From NCBI GenBank assembly GCA_013152795.1, contig JAADFS010000010.1, positions 1 through 24,642 of the forward strand: a stretch of DNA of 24,642 nucleotides, given 5' to 3'. The stretch comes from Deferribacteres bacterium (GTDB lineage: Bacteria > Nitrospirota > Thermodesulfovibrionia > UBA6902). This document shows positions 1-10,125 of this stretch, in pieces. Under the pieces are notes generated by a model, which worked only from the letters and a program-made list of their open reading frames with translations, was not told the origin of the DNA and searched no databases. How positions within the stretch are numbered: the stretch's first letter is position 1; the number at the start of each line of letters is the position of its first letter. Both the position numbers and the translations under genes were made by a program.

Positions 1-808
1 CAGTGCTTCCTACATAACCGGCGATACTGAAGCCTGCAGTTATTTCACCTGCAGGAATTGTTATGACCTTTTCTTTTTCGTTCTCACCAGGGAAGCCTAA
101 TCGATTACCACTATCCTGCCCTATCTTCACATGAACGGTTTTATCTAAGGGTCTTGAAAGGACAATATTTGCCGGGATAATCTCTACACCCTGAACTGGA
201 ATGTGACCGGGAAGTGAACTCTTAAGCATTACCATGTCATCATTCTCAGCATCTGTACCATTTATATCTATCCTCATATCCACCACATGGACAGGTATCC
301 TGTCCATCTCCTCCCTGTCATCGCACCTTACCTGCACGGTTGGATAGTACGTGCCGCCGGCATTAAATGTATGGGATAAGTCTGTCACGCCTGTAGAAGG
401 TGGAGTTCCATCACCCATATCCCAGATAATACCGGATGAAGAACATCCGCTCAGATCAAGAGAGGAAAGATCCAGGCTGAAATTAACTTCAGTGCCTTTT
501 CTTATAATCTCCTCATCTTTCCCATTTACCTTCCCGTCTACGTGCAATCTACCAGTGGGAACTACAATCTCTACAGGATTGGACTCAGATGGGAGGGGAT
601 CATAATCAGGATCATTTTCCTCAAACCACATATATCCCTTTATATAACGGTCTTCTGCATCGGCCAAACAATAGGGCATCTGTATGGTCAGGCTCTCTCC
701 AGCGCTGATCTTCTCAACATCCCACGAGACGCCCTCAAGCCCCGGAAGATTTGAATGTACTCTCACATTGGTAAGATTCCTGCATCCTGTGTAAGGGTCA
801 CATCCAGG
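1..808 (-). CDS. C-terminal continuation of the giant surface protein in a shifted frame (partial)
   Basis: This minus-strand frame is open from a TGA at 809-811 down to base 1 and leaves the window, so the end is not seen. It has no start codon of its own. Its sequence continues the protein ending at 763: first the rest of a CARDB-like beta-sandwich (...CDPYTGCRNLTNVRVHSN..., closing near ...SNPVEIVVP), then a PKD domain with the signature IWDMGDGTPP and HTFNAGGTYYPTVQV, then another beta-rich segment. The frame is -1 relative to the upstream open frame and the switch must lie between 765 and 808. It is best read as the 3' part of the same gene, separated by a real frameshift mutation or a sequencing/assembly indel. 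I see no slippery heptamer that would support programmed frameshifting. Expected role: extracellular adhesion or scaffolding module. Confidence 0.75.
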
Positions 809-3800
809 TCAACGCACTGCCCGGGACTCAGCTCAGCATAATCAGCGCCGTTTATGCTGAGACTCACGTCTATCTCCGGAGCATCACAGGCACATTCCGG
901 CTCCGGTAAAAACAGGGTTCCATCCGGGTCAGGAAAGACGGGAACAAGGGGCTGCCCGGGTGCCGCCGCCTCAGCAGGATCAAGCACATAGTAATAGACC
1001 TCTTCCAGGTTGTTTTCCCTGTCACCATCCCGCATCTTCTTTTCCGGCAGATCAATGGTAAGAGCCACCCAGCCCTTTGAATTCACGGGATCCGACTGGT
1101 CAATCCCTGTGAGTCTGAAAGTATAGAGTGGGAAGACGGTCTCGGTTCCACCCTTGATATCTATCTCTTTATTTACAGTCTCCTCCCATGAACCATTATT
1201 GAAAAGATACATCCGAACAGGTATGGATAATCCGGTTCCTGAGCCTTCATTGAAAAATCTGGGAATAATTACCTTCCTGCCGTTGGTACGAAAATCATTG
1301 ATCGCCCCTTCCACCATAACCATGTTGCTGTTCCTCTGGGCAGCACGTGGATCATCAATCAGTTTAGCCTGGTACACAGACCAGGAGATATCCTCCAGTT
1401 CCTGCTGGATGAAGTTGAAGCATTTGGCAATAAAGGCGTTTGCCTCGTCTTCCGTGTCAAAGGACTTCTCACCATTAAAGACAGAGAGAAATTCAAACAC
1501 ATTGTCGACGATATCTTCCGGAAAGAATACACCTGTATTTTCTCTTACAGAGAGGGCGGCCATGGTGGCAATCCAATGCTCAAAGTCCTTCACACCGGCC
1601 GTGAATTCCCACTGGCGTGGGTCGGAATTTTCATTCACCAGCACACCTGTGTCTGCCATGCCGTAGGTGTCTGCCCTGAAAGAGAGGAAACGATTTCCCT
1701 CCTCAGAAGAAATCATTCGTGCAAGTACAGCCCTCAGGGCAAGGCCTGCGGCTTCCCTGAGGTCTTTCACAAGGTCACTGTGCAAGGACGTCCCTTTCAC
1801 GGATTCATTGAGAAAACGAATCAGTAATCCATCCTTGTAGAATTGCGCAAGGGAGAGTTTTAAACCCTCGTACCCTTCCTGTCTCCATACATGGGAGGGC
1901 TCTTCCGTCCCACACTCCGCAGTACCGCATGGTGAAGCAAGGCCTGACAGGATAATGTCCAACGGCACCGGAGACGCCTTCACACCTTCTATTGTGTCTA
2001 TATAAGTGCCTGTAAGGAGTATTTCAAGCAAAAGGGTCTGCCTTGCAAGGCCGAAATCGGTCCCGCCGGCTTCAAGGCCGAGATCGGCATTTATAAACTC
2101 TTCCTGTTTCAGGGGAACAAAATCTATATCCCTGTAGATTGCGTACACATCGCTTCCCTCAAGGAACACCTTTTCCGGGTCTCCTGTTGTCCCGTCCTTC
2201 ACCCGGGCTGTCAATGTGTTTATAAGCAGGTCCTTTTTATCCCATTCCGACTCCGGAATGAGCAAGGCAAACCTGTACCTGAGATGCTGAGTATCAGCAG
2301 GGCCGCAGGAACCTCTCCACAGACATGCACCCTCATTATAGGCCACTACTGCAACCGACCCTTCAGGGATGCCGCTTCCGGACAGGCCATATCGAATTAC
2401 CTGCTCGATACCCTGCCTCAGTATATCTTCAGGTAAGGAAATATCCTTTTTAACCTCTTTGAAGTCCACACCCGGATCAGGACAATCCCTCACCTTTGCA
2501 ATCATGAGGGGCTGGTCTTCAGGGTCGCCTACGGCCATGTATACAAGCCCCCTCTCGGGATCAACCCTCAGACCATGGATAAACACAGGTACTCCGGATG
2601 AAGGAAGCCGTAGGGGTATCCTTGCAATGACCCTGTCGTCCCATCCGTCTCCATCGCGATCTCCTGTATACGTAAAGGGCTCACTGATATCCACTATCAA
2701 CAGGCCGTCTCCCCCTGTGTTTTCATTTAAACCATACGCACCCACATAGGCAAGTTGTGCCCTGCTGTCCACGTCAACAGGTCCCGTCCCTACAGGCATC
2801 TGAATATACCGGCCCTCAGAGGGACTTGAGCCATCTTCTGGAATCTCATATATCAGGAGACCGCCACCCGTATCACGCGAAACGGTAATTACCGCGATGT
2901 CATGGTAGGTGACCTCCCCGCTTTCATAATCAGTCGCGGGTATACCTGTGGCAACGGCAAGCTTGACGGGTTTCCTTGAAAGGGTCTTGCTGCCTGTCGG
3001 GCCTCCTCCTGCAAGATCAGGGGTGAATATCTCCAGTATCCCTCCGGGAGGTGTATCAGTGACAGCCACAATCCTTGGAGATGTCCGGCTGTTGTCCTCA
3101 TTGAGTCTTGAGGGGACGAGGGTGACATCCACATAATCCGACCCCCTGATCATGTGCAGCCTTTCAACAGATGCCCAGGGCTTGGTCTGATCCTTTCTCT
3201 CGTCATCCCCTATCGCGGGCATGTTAAGTCCGAGATCAATCAGTTGAAGCCCTGTTTTCTTATTGGCCACAAAGGCACCCACTGTATCTGAATGAACCTT
3301 CCCACCATGACTGATATCCATGTGGGGAACAAGGAACAGGCCGCGGGGATAACCGCTTCCGGCCGGGACATCACCCCTGATGTACTCACCCCACCCACTG
3401 TCACTTAAATAACGCCACCCGACCCATCTCATTTCATCACTATCCTGCACATCAAATGGATACAGGATGCTGTAGGCTGCGCCCGTCGGACTGCCCAGAT
3501 AACCTGCAGTGACAGCAAGGTCCATACATCCTCCCGTGACAGTCTCACAGGAAGGATCACAGTGGCTTTGAGTCCACCTGTCGTAAATCTCCCGGCTGCC
3601 GGACTGAGGATCCCAGCATATCCTGATTGACGGATCCTCGGTGTTGTAAACGAGAATCCGGTCTTTCCAGTACGGCTCTCCCTGAAAGTCAGGCCTCGGA
3701 GGTATCAGGACATCATCAAGGAGCCTCACCCTGTACGGCTCATACCGGGAATGGGCTTGATGGGCGCTTACTGCATAAGGATTCATGGGGTCGGATACAT

Positions 3801-6800
3801 CGAACTTGAATATCTTGTAGACCCCGTAATCCCCGGTGAGAGGAATCGCAACGATGTCTGTATGCCACCTGCCGTCATAACTTTCCATGGAACTCCTTGT
3901 GGAATAGTCAAGATCAAAGAAAAGAAGGGGTTGTTGAGGAATCCGGTCAAGCTCCACCCCGAGATCCCCGGCAATCGTTAAAGGGTCAACGTGGTTTTCT
4001 CCGGAGGGGAAGATAATCTTCGGCCTGAAGGTCTGAAGTTCAATATTGGTTCCTTCATAGGTGTTACCTGATAAATCACGTATATTCTCAAGATGCAGAA
4101 TGAATTTTTTGCCAAGCGGCAACTGATTATGTGGCTCGAAGACAAGGACAGTGTTGTCTTCCTTCAACTCCCACCGGCCGGTGAAATAGACTGACTCGTT
4201 GTCCTTCAAGGTAAGATAGATGTCCTTTTCACCCGCACCGAGGAGATACATATGGTCTATAGGTTCTGAAAATCTGAGGGTGATCCTGTTGTCGCCGGAA
4301 TCCAGGATTCTGCCGACAGGTTCAATACCCGCCAGTTCAGGTCCGTATATGTCGCCCTTTTTGTACGCGGTCAGATCAAAACTGGCATGTCCAAAGGGTT
4401 CTATGGGGTCAATATCGATATAGTCTATGACTTCTCTCGTCTCCGGATTTCTTATTACCGCCTTGAATTCCGCTTCCGGCGGGATGATCATACAGGCGTA
4501 AGGATTGGCCCCGCTTATTGCCGAGATGAAGGGATATTTACCGTAACCCTTTTCGTAAAGTTCAATTGCGGTGTTAATGAGATCCTCCATCTCACCAAGT
4601 ATGCTTTGAACATCTAATGCAGCAGAAAGGAGTATAGAATACCAGGGCAAGGTGGTTGGTCTTGTGAATGCGAGTCTCCCGGCAATGGAAAAGGAGATAT
4701 TAACAAAAGAATTAATCATCCTTTCAGCGACTGCTACATACATTGCATAAATCTTTCTATGGTATCCAATTACCCCTGGACATGGTGGAGACGAAGTCAC
4801 CAGCCGTCCATTTGACACCTTGGCTGAGTCCACAACTGCAAGATGAGGTTCACCACCATAGAGGTCCACGAGTTTTGCCACGATACCCCATCTGGCATCA
4901 GGATTGGTACCGGAAGGTAATGGGGCAGAGACATTAAAATATTTCCGGGGGTATACGCTGCTTTCGATCTCAAACCCTGCAACAAATGGAAAATCCGGAC
5001 CCGGAGACACAGGGATGTCTGATTCATATTTTGCTGTGGCCTTTACCACTGCCCCTTCAGGGAAGGTGCCTTCCCTTATATCAATAATCACACCGTTTTC
5101 AAGTTCTATCTGTCCGCCTTCAGGGCCGACCACACTGCCGTCGGGATTTCTGAATCCGCCCACAGGCACGACCGTCTCATTGCCTGCAGGGTCGGTTATG
5201 CTTATGAGTATCTCATCCGTCAGCCCCGCCTCTATCGTGGCCGTGAAACTCCCGTCCGGATTTACAAGCACAGGAATGGAAATCCCCCGTGTCTTATTGA
5301 TGATTCTCACCGTATCGTGAACCCCCGCACTTCCCTGTGTGCCTGTAACGGTGGTCTTTCCATCATCCCCTGGTATGGTGGCATTGATGTTTCCGGCAGG
5401 AGGTGGTGGTGGAGGCGTGGTGTCGAGGCTTGTGAAGGTAAATACATAGGGTGTCTCAAGAGTGTATCCTGCAAGGTCCCTTATACCGGTGCTTACAGTA
5501 AAGGTATAGAGCGTGTCAGGATTCAGCGGTTCCGCAGGTCTGAAGATGGCCCTTGTATTTCCTTCTCTTAATTCAATACTTCCGGAAACGGCACCTTCAG
5601 GGCCTGTAAGGAGGAGGTTTTCAGGTGTGGCTGCGGATGGGTCAATGGGCTCAGAGAAGTTTATCGTTATTGAAGTCTCAAGGGGTATATTCTCCGCTCC
5701 ATCGGCAGGCTCCACTGAGACCACATATGGTGGCTCCTCCCTCAGGGATATATCAAGACTGAGGAGGTCTCCTGTTCCTCTTATCTCTCCACCCTCACTT
5801 GCCCTGTCCATGGTCACGATATTGACAGCAGTGAGGTTGAACACACCCACGGGAATAACAGAGGCATAGTTACCGTCAGATTGAGACAGGGAGACGATGG
5901 AGGTGGTATCAGCAGTAACGAGGGAATCAGAAATGGGGTCTCCCGTTACACCAAAGACCCTTCCACCTGAGAATCCCACATCCTGCGTGGTCTTTACCAG
6001 CACATACCTTCCTTCCCGGTCTATACCGGGAAATCTCACAGTAATATTATCAGTAAGTTCATTGATGGTGACTATCCTGTCTCCCTGCATCCGTCCCACT
6101 CCTGAGAGGGCGTACCTTGTTGCACCCATTACCTCCGTCATTCGCAAAAGCAGGAACTGCCCATCAGTGATTCCCTGAGGTGCCGGTATGGAAAGGGTAA
6201 GGGGCAGAGAGGGGATATTGCCTGTGAGATCAATATTGAAACCCCCTATGAATTTCACACCACCGGGTAAAGGTATCCCTATATCATCAATGGTAAGGAC
6301 TTCCATATTGACAGGCACAAATCCTGAAAACGCCCCTTTCGGTATCTCCAGTTCCTCGCCGCTGGGCAGGAGCACCTTACCACCCTCAGGCCCTATTACC
6401 GTGAGGCCCGGCCCTGCAGGAGATGTAACATCCACTGTGATAATCCCCTTCTCAAGGCTCAGGGGCTCGAATTCAAGGGATGGTGTCACGGGATATGAGG
6501 CGGTGAGGGGGAACCGGGTGAAACTGTACAAGACAATATCCTCAGAGTACGGTGAGAGACGGACCTTTGAGCCGGAATAGAAACTGTACTCCTCGGAAAT
6601 GACCGTCTCAACCGGGATACCGCTTGAAAGTGGAGTTGTGTCCGGAGTCACTGTCAGGCCCACTTCAGACCTGACTCCGGGGCTGTAGAATATGATCTTC
6701 GGATCAGGGCTCAGTGTAGCTTTGATGTCTGGCGGCAGTGCGGATAGTGTGACTCCCCGGATTTCAGTGCCCGGGGCAGGCACAGGCGGCCTCTCGGGCA

Positions 6801-9225
6801 CAATATCCGGAATCAGAAAGGCATACTGGCCTGTTGATGGTATCTCGCCGCTGATGGATGTATTGTCCGTCTGAACATTTCCTGCGGAAATCCATATTCC
6901 CTTTTCCCTGTCATAGACGGCAAGAACCAGCCCGCTGTCTGCGGTGAAGCCGAGGATATTGGGCACTGTCAGTTTTGCCGGGTTGCTGAATGCTGCCCTC
7001 TCCGGTCCGATATCGACCACGCAAAGGGGCGACCATCCGGGAGGGAGGAGTCCCTTCAGACCCTGCGGGCTGACCTGTGTAAGGATAATGCCGGTATCAT
7101 TATTTAAAGCCCCTCCGGGAATTTGGAGATTTATGTTTGAAGGTGATATGGATTCAGGGTCAATCCCCTTGCCGTGGAGCACGGGGATATAGCCTGCTGT
7201 AAAGAGATTAAACGGAACGGATATATCCCTGCCGATAACCGACGAGACCCTCTCTGCGGGATTAAGGGGCGTCAGCCTGGCATCAAACACACCTGCGGCA
7301 CTGTTTTCCTCCACCTTAACCCCTGTCCTTACAACCTCTGTGTATCCCTTCTTTTTAATTGAAAGTGAGACCTCACCTGTCCTGACAGTTGCAGTGTATT
7401 TGCCCTGCTCATTTGTTGTGGTGGTAATGATTTCACCATCCGGAGATAGGATCGTGACTTCAGCATCCTGAATGGGAAGACCCGTCCGGTCATTATAGAC
7501 CTCTCCTGTCAGCACACCCTTGCCGGGAGCCTCTATATTTATCATCTTCTCCTCTGTGGTCTCGTTCCCCGAGCCGTCCGTGACCACCACTTCAACAAGT
7601 GCATCCATCCCCGGGGAGAGATGCTCCGGCACAGGGATGTCTATACCACCCGGCGGTACCTCTGTAATGGTCTCTACCAGTCTGTGGTCCACATAGACCT
7701 CGATCTTGGCCACGGAACCGTCTTCAGTGATCCGCGGGAGGATATTGATACTGCCGTCTTCCTCCACTGTATCGGGTACGCTCATAACGACTTCAGGCGG
7801 GCTTGTATCAGGTACATCCGTAACAGTGGGGGTATCCTGGTCTTCTGATGTATTGCCGCTGAAGTCTGTTGCCTGAACAGTGATTTCAGGTGTACTTCCC
7901 GTCGGCAGGTCAGGGGGCACCTGATATTCTATAACCGGCTCAGTGGCAGGTACTGTCCCCACCGGCTCGCCGTCTACAAAGAAAGTGACCTCACTTACGC
8001 CTGAATCATCATCTACAACGGCAGAGAGCTGGACGGTGGTGCCTGGTGTGACGGTCGGCGGGGCGTTCAGTTTAACACTCGGCGGCGTGGTGTCCGGCAC
8101 TCCTGCAATGGTTATGATTGAGGCGGTCTCCGCACTGTTGCCGCTTGTATCCACTGCCCGGGCGGTTACCTTTACTGTAGAGCCTGCCGGAAGTACAGAT
8201 GAGAGTGTTACGCCGGCCTGATACGGCTCAGAGGTGAATTCAAAGGGGGCCTGTCCTTCAACCATGATACTGACACGCGAAACCCCGATGTTATCCCTTG
8301 CCGTGGCTGTTGCCATGAAAGAGGCACCCGGGAATGATGTTGAAGGGACATTCAGGAATATACTCGGTGGTATGGTGTCGGGCACGCTTATCTGATATTG
8401 TCTTGAGTCCGTTCCTCCACGCCCGTCATCCACCATTACCTCAATGTTCCAGTCTCCTATCTGGGATGCCTGAGGCCGCCATGAGATCACACCCTGTGCC
8501 GGGTCCATCGTCATACCGTCAGGTCCGGCCGAAAGGGTGAATAAAAGGCTGTCATTGTCAGGGTCCACCGCCTCGATTTTCACCTGGTATAATTGATCGA
8601 TCCTTGCAGGGGGAAGGGAAGTGGTGATGATGGCCGGCGGCCGATTTAATTGGCTCGCTGAACAGCCGTTACTGTCAACTATTTCTCCTGCAGGTGTGCC
8701 GGGACAATTATCAAAACAGTCCGCCACACCATCGCCATCCGCATCAAATCCCTCGTCTGTCTGACCATTGCAGTCATTGTCCAGACCGTCACAGACCTCG
8801 CGCTCGGGCCGGGGCGCATCACATGTCCCCCATTGTCCATTCACACAGGTCTCGACGCCCTCACCGCAGGCGGTTGAACAGGGGCGTGTATCACCGTCCG
8901 TGCATACAGCGGGCTGTTCGCATACCGAGTCCAGTATCTCGCACCTCGGCTTTGTGCACAAGAGGACGAGTTTCCTGGAGTCCAGGGCCGTAATTATCCC
9001 GTCACCGTCCAGGTCACACGCCTCACCGCAGGAACTCTCACTCACGGGGTTGTTTCTGTCGAGAAGGAGGATATTCAGGTCATTCAGGTCTACATCACAG
9101 TCTCCGTCAAGGTCGCCTGTAACCGCAGGCAACGGAGCGGCTGAAAACACGAGTATAAGAAAGACAAAGACAAACAGGATATTAATACAGTACCTTTGCG
9201 TTCGCAGAAGATCGGTACGCCTCAT
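763..9225 (-). CDS. Giant secreted multidomain surface protein with N-terminal dockerin and MopE-like motifs (frameshifted at 3' end)
   Basis: This 2820-residue frame starts at an ATG preceded by a G-rich Shine-Dalgarno (GGCGGGGAT). Residues 1-35 are a signal peptide (hydrophobic 16-30). Residues 37-91 form a type I dockerin-like pair of calcium loops (DLDGDCDVDLND at 38-49 and DLDGDGIITALD at 71-82). Residues 143-178 carry a MopE-type CDGLDNDCNG motif and a thrombospondin-3-like DADGDGVADC segment. Then come an Ig/cadherin-like domain (about 195-280), three Ig-like repeats (about 285-565), a carboxypeptidase-regulatory-like domain (about 568-650), ZU5-like segments (GPEGGKVLLP near 940, GPEGGQIELE near 1366), a Big_5-type domain (about 1161-1275), an LVIVD/beta-propeller-like region (FDVSDPMNP near 1811, LLIVDISEP near 2175) and CARDB-like domains at the end. 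The last domain is interrupted: the stop at 763-765 follows an apparent frameshift. No catalytic domain is recognised. Likely an extracellular scaffold or adhesin, co-transcribed with the cohesin-like gene 40 bases upstream. Confidence 0.9.
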   Translation of the reverse strand: MRRTDLLRTQRYCINILFVFVFLILVFSAAPLPAVTGDLDGDCDVDLNDLNILLLDRNNPVSESSCGEACDLDGDGIITALDSRKLVLLCTKPRCEILDSVCEQPAVCTDGDTRPCSTACGEGVETCVNGQWGTCDAPRPEREVCDGLDNDCNGQTDEGFDADGDGVADCFDNCPGTPAGEIVDSNGCSASQLNRPPAIITTSLPPARIDQLYQVKIEAVDPDNDSLLFTLSAGPDGMTMDPAQGVISWRPQASQIGDWNIEVMVDDGRGGTDSRQYQISVPDTIPPSIFLNVPSTSFPGASFMATATARDNIGVSRVSIMVEGQAPFEFTSEPYQAGVTLSSVLPAGSTVKVTARAVDTSGNSAETASIITIAGVPDTTPPSVKLNAPPTVTPGTTVQLSAVVDDDSGVSEVTFFVDGEPVGTVPATEPVIEYQVPPDLPTGSTPEITVQATDFSGNTSEDQDTPTVTDVPDTSPPEVVMSVPDTVEEDGSINILPRITEDGSVAKIEVYVDHRLVETITEVPPGGIDIPVPEHLSPGMDALVEVVVTDGSGNETTEEKMINIEAPGKGVLTGEVYNDRTGLPIQDAEVTILSPDGEIITTTTNEQGKYTATVRTGEVSLSIKKKGYTEVVRTGVKVEENSAAGVFDARLTPLNPAERVSSVIGRDISVPFNLFTAGYIPVLHGKGIDPESISPSNINLQIPGGALNNDTGIILTQVSPQGLKGLLPPGWSPLCVVDIGPERAAFSNPAKLTVPNILGFTADSGLVLAVYDREKGIWISAGNVQTDNTSISGEIPSTGQYAFLIPDIVPERPPVPAPGTEIRGVTLSALPPDIKATLSPDPKIIFYSPGVRSEVGLTVTPDTTPLSSGIPVETVISEEYSFYSGSKVRLSPYSEDIVLYSFTRFPLTASYPVTPSLEFEPLSLEKGIITVDVTSPAGPGLTVIGPEGGKVLLPSGEELEIPKGAFSGFVPVNMEVLTIDDIGIPLPGGVKFIGGFNIDLTGNIPSLPLTLSIPAPQGITDGQFLLLRMTEVMGATRYALSGVGRMQGDRIVTINELTDNITVRFPGIDREGRYVLVKTTQDVGFSGGRVFGVTGDPISDSLVTADTTSIVSLSQSDGNYASVIPVGVFNLTAVNIVTMDRASEGGEIRGTGDLLSLDISLREEPPYVVSVEPADGAENIPLETSITINFSEPIDPSAATPENLLLTGPEGAVSGSIELREGNTRAIFRPAEPLNPDTLYTFTVSTGIRDLAGYTLETPYVFTFTSLDTTPPPPPPAGNINATIPGDDGKTTVTGTQGSAGVHDTVRIINKTRGISIPVLVNPDGSFTATIEAGLTDEILISITDPAGNETVVPVGGFRNPDGSVVGPEGGQIELENGVIIDIREGTFPEGAVVKATAKYESDIPVSPGPDFPFVAGFEIESSVYPRKYFNVSAPLPSGTNPDARWGIVAKLVDLYGGEPHLAVVDSAKVSNGRLVTSSPPCPGVIGYHRKIYAMYVAVAERMINSFVNISFSIAGRLAFTRPTTLPWYSILLSAALDVQSILGEMEDLINTAIELYEKGYGKYPFISAISGANPYACMIIPPEAEFKAVIRNPETREVIDYIDIDPIEPFGHASFDLTAYKKGDIYGPELAGIEPVGRILDSGDNRITLRFSEPIDHMYLLGAGEKDIYLTLKDNESVYFTGRWELKEDNTVLVFEPHNQLPLGKKFILHLENIRDLSGNTYEGTNIELQTFRPKIIFPSGENHVDPLTIAGDLGVELDRIPQQPLLFFDLDYSTRSSMESYDGRWHTDIVAIPLTGDYGVYKIFKFDVSDPMNPYAVSAHQAHSRYEPYRVRLLDDVLIPPRPDFQGEPYWKDRILVYNTEDPSIRICWDPQSGSREIYDRWTQSHCDPSCETVTGGCMDLAVTAGYLGSPTGAAYSILYPFDVQDSDEMRWVGWRYLSDSGWGEYIRGDVPAGSGYPRGLFLVPHMDISHGGKVHSDTVGAFVANKKTGLQLIDLGLNMPAIGDDERKDQTKPWASVERLHMIRGSDYVDVTLVPSRLNEDNSRTSPRIVAVTDTPPGGILEIFTPDLAGGGPTGSKTLSRKPVKLAVATGIPATDYESGEVTYHDIAVITVSRDTGGGLLIYEIPEDGSSPSEGRYIQMPVGTGPVDVDSRAQLAYVGAYGLNENTGGDGLLIVDISEPFTYTGDRDGDGWDDRVIARIPLRLPSSGVPVFIHGLRVDPERGLVYMAVGDPEDQPLMIAKVRDCPDPGVDFKEVKKDISLPEDILRQGIEQVIRYGLSGSGIPEGSVAVVAYNEGACLWRGSCGPADTQHLRYRFALLIPESEWDKKDLLINTLTARVKDGTTGDPEKVFLEGSDVYAIYRDIDFVPLKQEEFINADLGLEAGGTDFGLARQTLLLEILLTGTYIDTIEGVKASPVPLDIILSGLASPCGTAECGTEEPSHVWRQEGYEGLKLSLAQFYKDGLLIRFLNESVKGTSLHSDLVKDLREAAGLALRAVLARMISSEEGNRFLSFRADTYGMADTGVLVNENSDPRQWEFTAGVKDFEHWIATMAALSVRENTGVFFPEDIVDNVFEFLSVFNGEKSFDTEDEANAFIAKCFNFIQQELEDISWSVYQAKLIDDPRAAQRNSNMVMVEGAINDFRTNGRKVIIPRFFNEGSGTGLSIPVRMYLFNNGSWEETVNKEIDIKGGTETVFPLYTFRLTGIDQSDPVNSKGWVALTIDLPEKKMRDGDRENNLEEVYYYVLDPAEAAAPGQPLVPVFPDPDGTLFLPEPECACDAPEIDVSLSINGADYAELSPGQCVDLDVTLTQDAGILPM

Positions 9226-9265
9226 TTTTATCCCCGCCCCGCAACATCCGAATACGGAAAATCTT

Positions 9266-9856
9266 CTATCCGCAAAATCTGCGCATTAACCCGAGCCCTG
9301 CCAGCCCGCCGCCTAAGAGCACAAGTGTGGCAGGTTCAGGCACTACATTTACAATCCCCCCCTGAGTACTCACAGTAAGAGGGTCCCCCCAGGCGTCACC
9401 CAGGGCGTTGACAGATATATCCAGATAGCTCATTCCAGGAGAAAGTGTATCAAAGCTTAGGGTTGCCAATGTGAAACTCCCAGCCTGATACGCATCTACG
9501 TCAGAAGGAAGATCAAGAGAAAGCTCATAGAGATTAACAAAGCCGGCTCCCGGAGTGGTTGTAGTAATAGTTCCCAGTCCCCAGATATCCAACTGGTCTC
9601 CGAGCACGGGGTCACCGTAACTGACACTGTTAAAGCCGAGAATTGCCGGATCAAAGACAATATCCAGGTCAAAGGTGCTTAAAGAATCAGCCGTATAATC
9701 TCCCAGACCTGATATAACAAGGGCGACATCAACAGGGTCACCCGCCATCACATCCTGGGATACCGGATCAAAAACGATTGTCAGGGCCCGGGAACCGGTG
9801 GTGCCGAAAAGCACCAGCAGCGCCGCCGCCGTGAATAAAAACAATGCCTTCTTCAT
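9266..9856 (-). CDS. PEP-CTERM surface protein with a cohesin-like domain
   Basis: The protein has about 196 residues from the ATG at 9854-9856, chosen because an AGGAAAGGGGGG Shine-Dalgarno lies just upstream and the signal peptide begins there; an in-frame ATG at 9904 would add 16 residues with no obvious signal character. Residues 1-24 are a signal peptide (MKKALFLFTAAALLVLFG...). Residues 25-165 resemble a cohesin fold: the LSTFDLDIVFDPAILGFNSV strand pattern and AGSFTLATLSFDT near the end are typical of that family. Residues 172-196 are a classic PEP-CTERM tail: VPEP, a hydrophobic helix, then basic residues (MRRFCG). The family knowledge is that exosortase recognises this tail during export to the cell surface. 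It lies 40 bases upstream of the dockerin-bearing giant gene on the same strand, so an operon and a cohesin-dockerin partnership are plausible. The PEP-CTERM call is near certain; the cohesin call is by pattern. Confidence 0.88.
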   Translation of the reverse strand: MKKALFLFTAAALLVLFGTTGSRALTIVFDPVSQDVMAGDPVDVALVISGLGDYTADSLSTFDLDIVFDPAILGFNSVSYGDPVLGDQLDIWGLGTITTTTPGAGFVNLYELSLDLPSDVDAYQAGSFTLATLSFDTLSPGMSYLDISVNALGDAWGDPLTVSTQGGIVNVVPEPATLVLLGGGLAGLGLMRRFCG

Positions 9857-9945
9857 AACCGGATATCCCCCCTTTCCTGCTAAAATTGACAGTTTTTCAA
9901 TCATTTATTAGAGGTGGTATTAATTATTTTTTTACCATACGGGAT

Positions 9946-9962
9946 GTCACAAATAGGTCACA
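9946..9962. promoter_or_regulatory. Tandem GTCACA boxes upstream of the PEP-CTERM gene
   Basis: Two GTCACA hexamers start at 9946 and 9957, exactly 11 bases apart, which puts them on the same face of the helix. They lie about 90 bases upstream of the PEP-CTERM start. A TGTGAC in inverse orientation lies at 10018-10023. The spacing suggests an operator for a dimeric regulator, but no promoter could be fixed here. Otherwise the 9857-10125 gap holds an AT-rich TGGTA...TACCA inverted repeat around 9915-9938 and no convincing gene. Confidence 0.25.
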
Positions 9963-10125
9963 GATTGATATAAATAATCCTTTGAATTATATAAGCCGGC
10001 GGGAGAGCGTGCCCGTTTGTGACATTAAGGGAATATCCGTTTCCGACACCGTGTCCATCTGCATCCTGTCGAGGCTTACCAAAGAGGAGATTACAGAAGG
10101 CGTCTGAGCAGTGAATGCGGCAAGC

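Noticed and set aside
763..808. Programmed -1 ribosomal frameshifting as the explanation of the split giant gene.
   Set aside because: No X XXY YYZ heptamer or A-rich slippery run occurs in the possible window before the stop codon.
1154..8993. Many open frames of 60-170 codons on the plus strand inside the giant gene.
   Set aside because: They have repetitive low-complexity composition, no ribosome-binding sites and no family resemblance; they are antisense shadows of a long GC-moderate coding frame.
9886..10107. A 73-codon plus-strand frame ending ...LTKEEITEGV, with slight likeness to a DUF433 tail.
   Set aside because: It lacks a ribosome-binding site, overlaps the start of the PEP-CTERM gene on the other strand, and the likeness covers too few residues. 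At most it is a decayed antitoxin remnant.
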